Origin: Mucilaginibacter aquaedulcis
GTDB lineage: Bacteria; Bacteroidota; Bacteroidia; Sphingobacteriales; Sphingobacteriaceae
Direction: 5' to 3'
NCBI RefSeq assembly: GCF_030409325.1
Contig: NZ_JAUFPR010000007.1
Span: forward strand, 1-51,415
DNA length: 51,415 nt
Shown: one piece after another, positions 42,944 to 51,253 of the stretch
Layout: every line of letters starts with the position of its first letter
Numbering within the stretch: the first letter of the stretch is position 1
Program-made: the position numbers and the translations under genes
The notes under the pieces: generated by a model
What the model was told of the DNA's origin: nothing
Seen by the model: the letters and a program-made list of their open reading frames with translations, nothing else
Database searches by the model: none

Positions 42944-43380
42944 CAGCGGCCCCAAAAAGGGGTAATGGCCAAGACATTAATTAAAAAGCTGTCATGCTAA
43001 GCTCCGTCGAAGCATGATGGGTAGGCCTCTGCGCTCTACCCTTCGACGGAGCTCAGGGTGACAACCCACTTTTCCACATGTTTTTACCTCTCCCTGTCAT
43101 TTGTGAGCTATTACATCCTGAAGCGGGAGTTTATTGCCGCATCAACTTTGGCTTTTATACTTTTATCCGTTGGCTAAAGCCAACGGCAATGATAAATACA
43201 TGAATAACAAACATGCTTAAAGAATTCATTGCCGTCCCATTTATGGGCCAGTTTAAGAAATCAAAAACCGGCTTTAGCCTAATAAATCTTGACTGGCATT
43301 TTAATTAATGCTTATAAATATAACCTTACTTTAAAACGAGGGCAAGGCAAAATGTAATACAAGAAATATAAATTTGCTGT
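42944..43380. other. Intergenic with two hairpin repeats
   Basis: A family F palindrome lies at 42992-43066 (TGTCATGCTAAGCTCCGTCG to CGGAGCTCAGGGTGACA). A perfect hairpin CCGTTGGCT-AA-AGCCAACGG lies at 43167-43186, followed by a related GCCGGTTTTTG/CCGGCTTTAGCC stretch. No gene is seen. Confidence 0.7.
43369..43376 (+). promoter_or_regulatory. Probable -7 box of the pentapeptide gene
   Basis: TAAATTTG ends 4 nt before the ATG at 43381, so the start of transcription would fall at the start codon. No -33 TTTG is obvious. Confidence 0.45.
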
Positions 43381-43956
43381 ATGCAACCTCAACACCAGGA
43401 AGACCAAACTTTTACCAAAATAAGTGCCGACCAGATAACCGGGCACAATCGTACTTATGAAAACTGCCGCTTTGCTAACTGCGATCTATCCTATGCCAAC
43501 CTGTATAGTATTATTTTTATTGATTGCAGGTTTGAGGATTGTAACCTTTCCTTAGCCGATGTTAGCAGCGCCGGTTTCCAGAACGTTAGCTTTAAACATT
43601 GCAAATTGAGCGGGGTAAATTTTGGTAAAAGCCTCGATTTTTTATTTGAGGTACATTTTGAAAACTGTATTCTTGATAATGCCATCTTTTATAAAAAGAA
43701 AAATAAAAAGGCACGCTTCAATGATTGCTCCATGGTTGAAACCGACCTGACCGAGTGCGATCTTACAGATTCAAAATTTATTAACTGCAACCTGCACCGG
43801 GCGTTTTTCAGCCGTACTATATTAAAGGGAGCTGATCTGCGCAGTTCTTACAACTTTACTATTGATCCGGATGATAACCAAATAAAAAAAGCCATGTTTT
43901 CCTTACACGGCCTTCCGGGTTTATTAAGCAAGTACGATATTAAGATTGACGGGTGA
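43381..43956 (+). CDS. Pentapeptide-repeat protein (Qnr/McbG-like in form)
   Basis: A 191-residue protein built of pentapeptide repeats A(D/N)LXX/(C)XF: CRFANCDLSYANL, CRFEDCNLSLADV, CKLSGVNF, CDLTDSKFINCNLHRAFF, ILKGADLRSS. The break by DFLFEVHFENC and the C-terminal FSLHGLPGLLSKYDIKI, where a hydrophobic cap follows the coil, resemble the layout of Qnr-type proteins, which form a right-handed beta-helix mimicking DNA and bind gyrase/topoisomerase IV. Many pentapeptide proteins have other roles, so activity is not claimed. Confidence 0.85.
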   Translation: MQPQHQEDQTFTKISADQITGHNRTYENCRFANCDLSYANLYSIIFIDCRFEDCNLSLADVSSAGFQNVSFKHCKLSGVNFGKSLDFLFEVHFENCILDNAIFYKKKNKKARFNDCSMVETDLTECDLTDSKFINCNLHRAFFSRTILKGADLRSSYNFTIDPDDNQIKKAMFSLHGLPGLLSKYDIKIDG

Positions 43957-43974
43957 TAGTTTTTAGGGTAGGCC

Positions 43975-44045
43975 GTCATGGTGAGCCCGTCGAACCATGG
44001 TGCGCAGGCCATCCAGCACGATCCTTCGACAAGCTCAGGATGCCT
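43975..44045. repeat. Family F palindrome
   Basis: GTCATGGTGAGCCCGTCGAA and TTCGACAAGCTCAGGATG arms with an inner CATGG-GCGCAGGCC-type centre. It lies between the convergent pentapeptide and aldo/keto reductase genes. Confidence 0.75.
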
Positions 44046-44070
44046 CCCCCTAACATCCTCTTTTAACCAT

Positions 44071-45090
44071 CTACCTTTTCTCAACCTTATTGTAAAACCC
44101 ACCGAAGGAGTTAACCTGCACGGCATCTTCATTAAAAAAATCACCGGGAAAACCGAGTTCGATGGCGCTGGCATCGTTTAATCTTTTGAGCTGCTCGTTG
44201 TTTAAAACCACGTCAACTGTTTTCAGGTTATCCAGTAATTGATCAACTTTAGTGGCACCAACTATCGGGATACAGGAAAAACCCTGTTGGCGTGTCCAGT
44301 TTAAGGCCACGTGGCTTTCAGATGCCCCCAGTTCTGCAGCAATATCCATAACTACCCTGGTGATACCCTCGGCTTGAGCATTTAGTCTTTTACTTTCGGT
44401 CTTTATACGTCCTTTATCGCCTTTTAAATATTTACCTGTTAAAGCACCACCAGCTAAAGGTGCCCAGGGAGTAACCGTCATCCCGAAGTGTTTGGCCATC
44501 GGTATCAGTTCCCGTTCGGCTGTACGGGCAAGCAGGCTGTACTCAATCTGTAAGGCAATAAATTGGCTCCAGCCCATGAGCTCGGCCAGGGTATTGCCTT
44601 TAGCTACTACCCATGCAGGGGTATCACTTATGGCGGCATAGTTTATTTTACCTTGCTTTATCAGATCGTCCATGGCGCGCAGCACTTCATCAATCGGGGT
44701 AATATCATCCCAGATGTGCAGGTAAAGCACATCAATAAAATCCGTCTTTAAACGCTTCAGGCTTTCCTCCACGCTTCGCATCATGTTTTTACGGTTATTA
44801 CCCGATGCGTTAGGGTTGGTCATATTATCCTTCAAGCTGTACTTGGTTGCCACCACAAAATAATCACGATCATGATTGCTCATATATTCGCCAATGATCT
44901 TTTCGCTGGTACCCAGTTTATAAATATTGGCCGTGTCTAAAAAGTTGCCTCCGGCATTGGCGTAGGCATCCATAATAGCAAAGCTGGTATCCTTATCGGC
45001 GCCCCATCCGGCTTCGGTACCGAAACCCATGGTGCCTAAACATAGTTCAGAAACTTTAAGGCCCGAGCGGCCCAGTAATTTGTAATTCAT
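44071..45090 (-). CDS. Aldo/keto reductase
   Basis: A 339-residue NADPH-dependent reductase of the YajO/IolS-like group. The catalytic tetrad is visible: Asp and Tyr in NFLDTANIYKLG (about residues 53-58), Lys in VVATKYSL and His in DVLYLHIWD. GRSGLKVSELCLGTMGFG opens the protein and the C-terminal NADPH-binding IPIVGATKVDQLLDNL is present. The substrate is unknown. A TACATTTG on the minus strand about 110 bp upstream may be its -7 box. Confidence 0.92.
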   Translation of the reverse strand: MNYKLLGRSGLKVSELCLGTMGFGTEAGWGADKDTSFAIMDAYANAGGNFLDTANIYKLGTSEKIIGEYMSNHDRDYFVVATKYSLKDNMTNPNASGNNRKNMMRSVEESLKRLKTDFIDVLYLHIWDDITPIDEVLRAMDDLIKQGKINYAAISDTPAWVVAKGNTLAELMGWSQFIALQIEYSLLARTAERELIPMAKHFGMTVTPWAPLAGGALTGKYLKGDKGRIKTESKRLNAQAEGITRVVMDIAAELGASESHVALNWTRQQGFSCIPIVGATKVDQLLDNLKTVDVVLNNEQLKRLNDASAIELGFPGDFFNEDAVQVNSFGGFYNKVEKR

Positions 45091-45210
45091 ATAGGTGATG
45101 TTTTAATTATATAAATCCCGGTTACGGCATAATATACTAAGCTTGCCAAAATCCTGATTGAAACAATAACAAAGGTGCTTTGTAATATTAAACAATGCAA
45201 ATGTACTACC

Positions 45211-45543
45211 ATGAAAATAATAACACTGCATACCCCAGTTGATATAAATGAACTGCATAGCCTGCTGCAGCAAAAGCTTAACCCGCTTTTTCATGAACGC
45301 AGGAAAGGCGATAGTGATATTAATTTTACGATTGAACGTAAAGGCGATGCTATTGAAATATATGGCCCCGAGATATATGAGGGATTTTTGTTTAGCTTAA
45401 CCCTTAACGGTGCCGAGCTTTGGATAACCCGCTCGGAGCATTATGTTGATGATGTAAACTCGCTCACCATTGAATCTATCCTGAACGATCTGTTTAAAGA
45501 TATCGCCGGCGATCATGGCACCGACCTGGTACAAGAGGGCTAA
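45211..45543 (+). CDS. Hypothetical protein
   Basis: The protein has 110 residues and no recognised family. It is soluble and alpha/beta, with no signal peptide: an N-terminal VDINELHSLLQQKLNPLF helix, then strands around FTIERKGDAIEIYGPEIYEG and an acidic C-terminal helix. ATG at 45211 is preferred; an in-frame GTG 12 codons upstream adds a Cys-rich stretch that does not look coding. It is divergent from the aldo/keto reductase and shares a bidirectional terminator with the desaturase gene. Confidence 0.6.
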   Translation: MKIITLHTPVDINELHSLLQQKLNPLFHERRKGDSDINFTIERKGDAIEIYGPEIYEGFLFSLTLNGAELWITRSEHYVDDVNSLTIESILNDLFKDIAGDHGTDLVQEG

Positions 45544-45613
45544 ACTAAAGCTGATAGGCTAAAATTACATACCAAAACAGAGACTTTAAAGAGCAGGCAA
45601 ATTAAGTGTAATT

Positions 45614-45702
45614 GTCATTTCGATCGCAGGGAGAAATCTTATACGCTATATATAACACATGTATAAGATCTCTCCTCGTATCTCGTTCGAGATGACAACA
45701 AT
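45614..45702. repeat. Palindromic repeat (TTGTCATTTCGAT type)
   Basis: TTGTCATTTCGATCGCAGGG and TCGTTCGAGATGACAA ends with inner GAGAAATCTTATAC / GTATAAGATCTCTC arms: a nested palindrome of about 90 bp distinct from families A-H. Confidence 0.75.
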
Positions 45703-45711
45703 ATTTTTTCC

Positions 45712-45747
45712 AAACAAAAGAGGCGCATAAATGCGCCTCTTTTGTTT
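45712..45747. terminator. Bidirectional terminator with perfect 17-bp arms
   Basis: Arms at 45712-45728 and 45731-45747 are perfectly complementary with a two-base loop; both ends carry A/T-rich flanks that give T-rich tails on each strand. It lies 22 bp after the desaturase stop codon and 168 bp after the 110-residue gene. Confidence 0.8.
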
Positions 45748-45769
45748 AATATCTTAATAGGTAAACTAT

Positions 45770-46750
45770 CTATCCGTTTATCCAGCTGAATTTGTATTCG
45801 AGCATTGGGTTTTTCATGCGTTCGGCAACACGCAGTAAGCGGTTTGGCAGGTTCATGATATAGTCACGTGCTTTTTCGCCGGCTTCGTTCAGGTCGGTAG
45901 CGCTTTCAATGTGCCAGTCTTCAATCAGCTCCTTCAATATATCAACATAATCAACAGCTGTGTAAATACCCAGGCGCTGAGCGGCATCAGTAAAGTGGCC
46001 AAACGTTTGCCCTATTTTTAAACCTACCTCACGTAAAAAGTGAGCAGGCATTACAATCTTTTTGCGCATCATGTCCTCAAAGGCTATCATGGCTTCGCTC
46101 GGATCAACCTCAAATATCTTTTCAATAAAATACTTGTAGGCTTTAGCATGACGAGCTTCATCACCCGCAATAACACCACACATTTTTGATAAAAGGGTAT
46201 CGCCATCCTTTTTGGCCTGTGATGCTACACGCCTGTGCGATACATTGGTAGCCAGCTCCTGGAAAGATGTATAAATAAAGTTGCGGTATGGGTCGGTACC
46301 GGTACCAATATCAAAGCCATCGGCAATCAGGTATTGGGTTGATACTTCCATCATGCGCATATTTACACGGCCCGATAGGTAAAGGTATTTGTTCAGCAAA
46401 TCACCATGGCGGTTCTCTTCAGCAGTCCAATGACGGGTCCATTTCATCCAGCCGCCATCTTCGTCCCTATTCACACCTTCAACCATAGTAAGCCATGACT
46501 CATAAGTAGGCAGTGCTTCTTCGGTAATGGTATCACCAATTAAAACTGCTATCAGATCGTAACTTAAACCCTGCGCGCTTTCCTGCAATTCTTTAATCTC
46601 ACTAAAAAAGGAATCTCTTGAAGAATCAGGCAAAAAATCAGATGGTTGCCATATAGAATCAACAGGTTTCAAATATTCAAACATCTTTTCGAGCATATAT
46701 TTTTCAATATGGCTCATTACTTCCCGACGTTTTTCTTCAAAAAATTTCAT
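45770..46750 (-). CDS. Acyl-ACP desaturase (soluble di-iron type)
   Basis: A 326-residue ferritin-like desaturase of the stearoyl-ACP 9-desaturase family. Both di-iron EXXH motifs are present: WTAEENRHG (about residue 115) and AGDEARHAKAY (about 195), with further ligands expected in LATNVSH. It introduces a double bond into acyl-ACP. A -7 box (TACCTTTG) lies 18 bp upstream; the terminator makes it monocistronic. Confidence 0.92.
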   Translation of the reverse strand: MKFFEEKRREVMSHIEKYMLEKMFEYLKPVDSIWQPSDFLPDSSRDSFFSEIKELQESAQGLSYDLIAVLIGDTITEEALPTYESWLTMVEGVNRDEDGGWMKWTRHWTAEENRHGDLLNKYLYLSGRVNMRMMEVSTQYLIADGFDIGTGTDPYRNFIYTSFQELATNVSHRRVASQAKKDGDTLLSKMCGVIAGDEARHAKAYKYFIEKIFEVDPSEAMIAFEDMMRKKIVMPAHFLREVGLKIGQTFGHFTDAAQRLGIYTAVDYVDILKELIEDWHIESATDLNEAGEKARDYIMNLPNRLLRVAERMKNPMLEYKFSWING

Positions 46751-46767
46751 AATAGTATATTACATGA

Positions 46768-46775
46768 CAAAGGTA
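46768..46775 (-). promoter_or_regulatory. Probable -7 box of the desaturase gene
   Basis: TACCTTTG on the minus strand matches TAnnTTTG and lies 17 nt before the start codon. Confidence 0.45.
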
Positions 46776-47171
46776 ATCAATTAAAAAATAATTACGTTAT
46801 TTCATTTCACAGTAGTATCTGCCCTTAGACTCACGGCTGGAAAAATTTCCGCACTATATGGAAATGATACCCCAACAGCAACTCTTAAATTTCAATGGCT
46901 AATAAATAAAAATAGTATTGATCAATATGTTAATAATATTACAAAGGCGCACATAATTAGGTACTGAGGCTATAAAAATATTACCTAACAACGTCTCACT
47001 AAACGGGTACAACGTTTTACAGGTTTTGCCCGTTATATCCTGTAACTAAATCAGAGTTCGTATAAGCAGATGCATAACCTCAGATCGATATTTTTATTGT
47101 AAATTCTACACTTTTGGACTACTTTTTGTTTCTACGCAACTCATTGCTGGCAAATATTTTAGGATGTTATA
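46776..47171. other. Intergenic, no gene seen
   Basis: An AT-rich stretch. An open frame from about 46790 to 46967 (TAGKISALYGNDTPT...) has no ATG, GTG or TTG start and is not called. A hairpin with arms AACGGG / CCCGTT flanks an ACAACGTTTTAC word at about 47003-47035. Confidence 0.45.
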
Positions 47172-47194
47172 TTTTACAACAAAACGTTGTAAAA
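47172..47194 (+). promoter_or_regulatory. Palindrome before the histidine kinase gene
   Basis: Perfect 9-bp arms TTTTACAAC / GTTGTAAAA with a 5-nt centre, 54 bp before the kinase start codon. A related ACAACGTTTTAC word occurs about 160 bp further upstream. This is a candidate regulator site. Confidence 0.5.
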
Positions 47195-47248
47195 ACTCAA
47201 AAAACAGGTAGCTACGCGTGGTTTACGTATAATTGAAGATAACAAATA

Positions 47249-48595
47249 ATGCTTGTTCAAATTACAAGAAACGAATTAATAAAAGAGATATCAAAAAAAG
47301 GGTGGTTTCAAACTAATAATATTATTTGGCCAATTATTTTCATATATCCGTTTTTAAGTATTGTTGATTATATATATGCTCCTCATTTGTGGATACCATT
47401 TCTCATTATCCGGTTAACAACCAGTGCGTTAATATGGGGATTGCAGGTTATTTTTACAGCTAAAAACTATGACTATCGCTTATTGCTGCATATCAGCTTC
47501 TTTATAATTGCGGTAACATCGGCCATATTGTGCAATAAGGTATCAATAGAGAGCCTTAATATCTACTATCTCATATTTTCAACAATAGTATTATTTTTTA
47601 ATATCCAGACATTTTGGGAGCCTTTTAACTCCTTTGTACAACTATTATTTGCATTATTATTACTATCTATATTCTTTAATGCTTTAAGCCAATATAATCT
47701 GGATATTGTAATAAATAACGGGGCGCAATTTTTTTTTGTTACTACCATGGTTTCCTTAGTTATCCCTGTTGTACGGTTTAAGGTAACTACAAATAATGTA
47801 CGCTCGCAATTATTGATTGTAAAATCAAACAAACAAATAGAACAACAAAACACGGATATCAACATTAAAAACAATGTTATCGACGCGCAATATGAGCAGT
47901 TGCGTAAACTGGATATACAAAAGAACAGCTTCATTAACATAGCTGGTCATGATCTTAAAAATCTAATCAGCTCCATAGTAATGAGTAATGATATGATACT
48001 GGAAGAAGATTACCGCCTCAGTAACGATCAGAAAGAGCTGCTGAAGTATATATCAGAAGCTACCGATAAAATGCATTACATGCTTAACAAACTGATGGAT
48101 ATAAAGGGGGGCGATTCACCGGGTATGAAGTTTAACCTTGAAACATTTGATGCCAATATGGAAGTAACTGATGTTTTTAAGGGACTGTACGAAACTGCCA
48201 AAATGAAGAATATCGACCTTATTAATTGCATATTGAAACTACCCCTACACGTAAAACTCGACCGGGTATTTGCCGGGCAGGTTTTTCAAAACCTGCTATC
48301 AAATGCTATAAAGTTTGCTCAAACTAATAACACCATAAAGGTAGTTACGAGTTTACAACGCCAAAAATTTGTTTTTGAAATTATTGATGAAGGCGCGGCT
48401 ATTGGCCTGCAGGAGCTAAACATGATGTTTGATAAGTTGAAAACCCTTAACGACACATCAATTGCTACGGAGAGCCGCCTTGGGCTGGGTTTGTCCATAG
48501 CTAAATTAATGGCTCATGAAATGGGTGGCGAACTTAGCTACCGCAGCAATGATAATGGCAATTATTTCAGAGTAGAATTTAACGTTATCAATTAA
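47249..48595 (+). CDS. Membrane sensor histidine kinase
   Basis: A 448-residue kinase. Five to six hydrophobic segments fill residues about 25-180 with only short loops, so sensing is probably within or near the membrane. A coiled segment (SNKQIEQQNTDINIKNNVI) follows. The HisKA H-box is FINIAGHDLKNLISSI (His at about 235). The HATPase domain has the N-box QNLLSNAIKFA and G2 RLGLGLSIAKLMAHEMGG. The G1 box reads DEGAAIG where DxGxG is usual, which is a notable deviation. No response regulator gene is adjacent. It is followed after 13 bp by the BcsB-like gene, so the two are probably one operon. Base composition is visibly more AT-rich than the genes to the left. Confidence 0.88.
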   Translation: MLVQITRNELIKEISKKGWFQTNNIIWPIIFIYPFLSIVDYIYAPHLWIPFLIIRLTTSALIWGLQVIFTAKNYDYRLLLHISFFIIAVTSAILCNKVSIESLNIYYLIFSTIVLFFNIQTFWEPFNSFVQLLFALLLLSIFFNALSQYNLDIVINNGAQFFFVTTMVSLVIPVVRFKVTTNNVRSQLLIVKSNKQIEQQNTDINIKNNVIDAQYEQLRKLDIQKNSFINIAGHDLKNLISSIVMSNDMILEEDYRLSNDQKELLKYISEATDKMHYMLNKLMDIKGGDSPGMKFNLETFDANMEVTDVFKGLYETAKMKNIDLINCILKLPLHVKLDRVFAGQVFQNLLSNAIKFAQTNNTIKVVTSLQRQKFVFEIIDEGAAIGLQELNMMFDKLKTLNDTSIATESRLGLGLSIAKLMAHEMGGELSYRSNDNGNYFRVEFNVIN

Positions 48596-48608
48596 CATTT
48601 ACCACCTA

Positions 48609-50687
48609 ATGAATAGATTTCTATCCTTATTGATCTTTGTATTCTTTTCTTTTACAGCCGCTTCGGCACAAAACATAATAACCTTAAAATCTCTCGGTCA
48701 TGAAGATGATGTGATATATGGGATAAGTGGTGCCAATTCATTTTCTGTAAAAGTTACCCCGCTTACAGATATGAAGGGAAGTAAATTGGTGCTGTATTTT
48801 GAGCCATCACAGGCTTTAGTAAAGCAGCGATCGTTTATCAATGTTCTTATTAATAATAAACCGGTATTTAGCAACCGGTTAACCAAGGATTCTATTCAAA
48901 AACTCACCTTAAATCTTAGCCCAGCAGATTTGCCGGCCGATAAATTATTAAAGATCCAGGTTAAAACGCTGTTAACCATAAGCGATGATGATTTTAAGGA
49001 TTTGAATAACCCTGCGTTGTGGCTAAAAATTAAAAATTACTCATACCTGTGGTTGCCTAAAAATAACAGCCTTAGTGCCGATAAAATAAATATCAGTAAT
49101 TGTTTTGATTCAAAAAGAGCAATAGTATACCCATCAAACCCTACACTCCATGATCTTAAAGCCGTGGCCTGGTCATACTCCAGGTTAAAAAAACAGCAGG
49201 TACAAAACATACAAGTATATGAAGAGGGAAAACTGCCTGATAGTATTCAGAATTACATACAGGTTGGCAACATCAATAGTTTACCTGCAACCAAACGTAA
49301 ATTGTTAAAAGTAGATCTTAAAACCACACAGGGTTTATTTTACTTACACAAAACATTAAATGAAGATAGCATCACACACAGAGCTGTAACCTACAATGAT
49401 CCGGGGTCGATTAAAATTGTAAAGCAGCCAGATGCCACGCAAAAAGAGATATTATTTATAACCGGCAATGGTGATGATGGATACGAAAAAGCCATTAGCA
49501 CTTTGGGTAATATGAATATCTTAAATTCATCTTTTGGCGATTATCTTCTGATTGAAAAAGCTGAAACCTCATTTTTTAAAAACAATGAGGCTCCAGCCAC
49601 AAAGTTGTCCCTGAAACAAATGGGAGGTATTGGAGATTTTCTGTCAGGAATTGGATCTTTAAAAAGTACCTATACCTTTAAAAACAGCGATTTTAACTTT
49701 ACACCAAAAGAAATTGAAATTCATTTTACAGCTAATTACAGCGCATTAAGCATTGCCGACCGTGGTTTCTTTAATATTTACCTGAATGGGTTATTGATCA
49801 GTAGCGAAAAGTTGGATGCAACAGGAAAACTAAATAGTTCAATAACCATTAACCGTTTTCAGCGTCGTAAATATAATACGCTGGAAGCCGAGTTTAGGTT
49901 TTTCCCATCTGCAGGCCGCTCTCGTGACAACTTCTACAATTTTTTTGCGCAGGTTGATATCGACAAGTCATATCTGGAACCGAAAAATGCTTATGTAACA
50001 GGTAATCTGAGTTTTTACCAATATCCGGAAGCTTTTAATACCGGTAGTACCCTCATAGCAATTAGTAGAGATTATTCAAAATTTACAGCGGCAGCACTGG
50101 GCGAGATCATTTATGAATTAAATAATAACATCAACACGAAAAACTTTCCTGAGTTTATTTATGCAGATGAAATTAAACCAGCCGATCTGAAAAAATATAA
50201 CATCATTGCATTGCTTTCAAAAACAGACAAGCTATTGAATGAATTTCCTGATGCTCCCATCAATTTTAAAAAGAACTTCAGATTATATAATACAGACAAC
50301 AACGTTCCTATTTATTCTTTATCTGATACGGTATCAAGCGGCCTTGCCCAGATCTTTTATGGACGAAGCAATAATGCCACGCTGGTATTTACCGCTACTG
50401 GAAAACACATACCTGAGGCCTTTTCAGCGGCATCAAAAGCAGTAACTGAGCAGCTTTCGGTTTTATCAAGCAACATATGCCTGGCTGATGTTAATACCAA
50501 CACCTACTTATTCAATGTCAATAAACCGGGCGATAATTTTGAATATACAGATACGCAAAGTGGCTTAAATATTTTCTGGGAAAATTATAATCTGTACATC
50601 CTATTGGCTATACTAACACTTATATTGCTTTCATTCCTGTATGTTCGTTCAAAAGTTCAAAAATCGCAGGAGTTTCTTAATGATTAA
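48609..50687 (+). CDS. BcsB-like cellulose-synthase-associated periplasmic protein
   Basis: A 692-residue protein with a signal peptide (MNRFLSLLIFVFFSFTAASAQ) and one C-terminal membrane helix (LYILLAILTLILLSFLYV) before a short basic tail, the topology of BcsB. Two beta-sandwich segments with BcsB-like motifs are seen: SKLVLYFEPSQALVKQRSFI followed by NVLINNKPVF (about residues 55-95), and ADRGFFNIYLNGLLISS (about 390). BcsB guides the polymer made by BcsA through the periplasm. No bcsA, bcsZ or bcsC is in the window, so it is either an orphan or has another role. The call rests on pattern and topology. Confidence 0.65.
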   Translation: MNRFLSLLIFVFFSFTAASAQNIITLKSLGHEDDVIYGISGANSFSVKVTPLTDMKGSKLVLYFEPSQALVKQRSFINVLINNKPVFSNRLTKDSIQKLTLNLSPADLPADKLLKIQVKTLLTISDDDFKDLNNPALWLKIKNYSYLWLPKNNSLSADKINISNCFDSKRAIVYPSNPTLHDLKAVAWSYSRLKKQQVQNIQVYEEGKLPDSIQNYIQVGNINSLPATKRKLLKVDLKTTQGLFYLHKTLNEDSITHRAVTYNDPGSIKIVKQPDATQKEILFITGNGDDGYEKAISTLGNMNILNSSFGDYLLIEKAETSFFKNNEAPATKLSLKQMGGIGDFLSGIGSLKSTYTFKNSDFNFTPKEIEIHFTANYSALSIADRGFFNIYLNGLLISSEKLDATGKLNSSITINRFQRRKYNTLEAEFRFFPSAGRSRDNFYNFFAQVDIDKSYLEPKNAYVTGNLSFYQYPEAFNTGSTLIAISRDYSKFTAAALGEIIYELNNNINTKNFPEFIYADEIKPADLKKYNIIALLSKTDKLLNEFPDAPINFKKNFRLYNTDNNVPIYSLSDTVSSGLAQIFYGRSNNATLVFTATGKHIPEAFSAASKAVTEQLSVLSSNICLADVNTNTYLFNVNKPGDNFEYTDTQSGLNIFWENYNLYILLAILTLILLSFLYVRSKVQKSQEFLND

Positions 50688-50850
50688 TTTGATGATTTGC
50701 CAATTCATTTAACAATCCCTCACGATTACAGATTTCGGGCTGAATAAGGATCCAGCCTTTGCCGTACATTTTCCGTTGGAATGACGAAACACTGTTACCA
50801 TATAAATCGATTGTCCCGTTTAATTTTGTTTGAACATTAAGATTTCCCAT
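50677..50850 (-). CDS. Small hypothetical ORF (57 aa)
   Basis: ATG at 50850 opens MGNLNVQTKLNGTIDLYGNS and continues as VSSFQRKMYGKGWILIQPEI to a TAA at 50677-50679. Composition is protein-like and the frame is uninterrupted, but no family is recognised. It converges on the BcsB-like gene and overlaps its 3' end by 11 bp. Confidence 0.35.
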   Translation of the reverse strand: MGNLNVQTKLNGTIDLYGNSVSSFQRKMYGKGWILIQPEICNREGLLNELANHQINH

Positions 50851-51057
50851 GTAATAAACTTATATAGCAACATTTCAGCCTTAAATTCAACGCCCTTACT
50901 GCTAAGAAATACTTGAAGAGTTCTGTAAGATTACATTGACTTGTTAACGGCTTCAATCTCGACATATCAGGATAATTTAAGCAATAACCATAACTGCAAC
51001 TATCAGCATCTCGCTATCTTTTGCTTGTAACAATTGACAGATAGCCATAAATAATAC
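50851..51057. other. Intergenic, no gene seen
   Basis: AT-rich spacer between the small ORF and the tRNA-3'-like fragments; nothing recognisable. Confidence 0.4.
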
Positions 51058-51100
51058 GAAGCTTTAGGGCGATAAAACCTTTATTTAAACAACAATCCCT

Positions 51101-51127
51101 GTGAAGCCGGAGGGATTCGAACCCTCG
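51101..51127 (-). other. tRNA/tmRNA 3'-end fragment
   Basis: Read on the minus strand: a T-arm GAGGG-TTCGAAT-CCCTC followed by CGGCTTCAC, as at the 3' end of a tRNA or tmRNA. No acceptor, D or anticodon arm is found within 200 bp, so it is not a functional gene. Such 3'-end fragments are typical of attachment sites left by integrating elements. Two weaker look-alikes (51058-51084, 51194-51220) lie on either side. Confidence 0.6.
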
Positions 51128-51253
51128 TTCAGATGTGATATGAGGTAAGTTATAGCAAATAAGAGGGTGGTTCCCGTTCTGAAAGGTGAAACGCTGAAGC
51201 CTTAGGTTGTTAAAACCTCGTTTAGCTATTGTTTTCAGGAAATTCCTTAAACG

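Noticed and set aside
43381..43956. Calling the pentapeptide protein a quinolone-resistance gene
   Set aside because: The repeat pattern alone does not prove topoisomerase protection; only the fold is supported.
46790..46967. Open frame containing TAGKISALYGNDTPT
   Set aside because: No ATG, GTG or TTG start in frame and no recognisable family; possibly a gene remnant but not supportable.
51101..51127. A functional tRNA gene
   Set aside because: Only the T-arm and 3' acceptor strand are present; the remaining arms are missing on either side.
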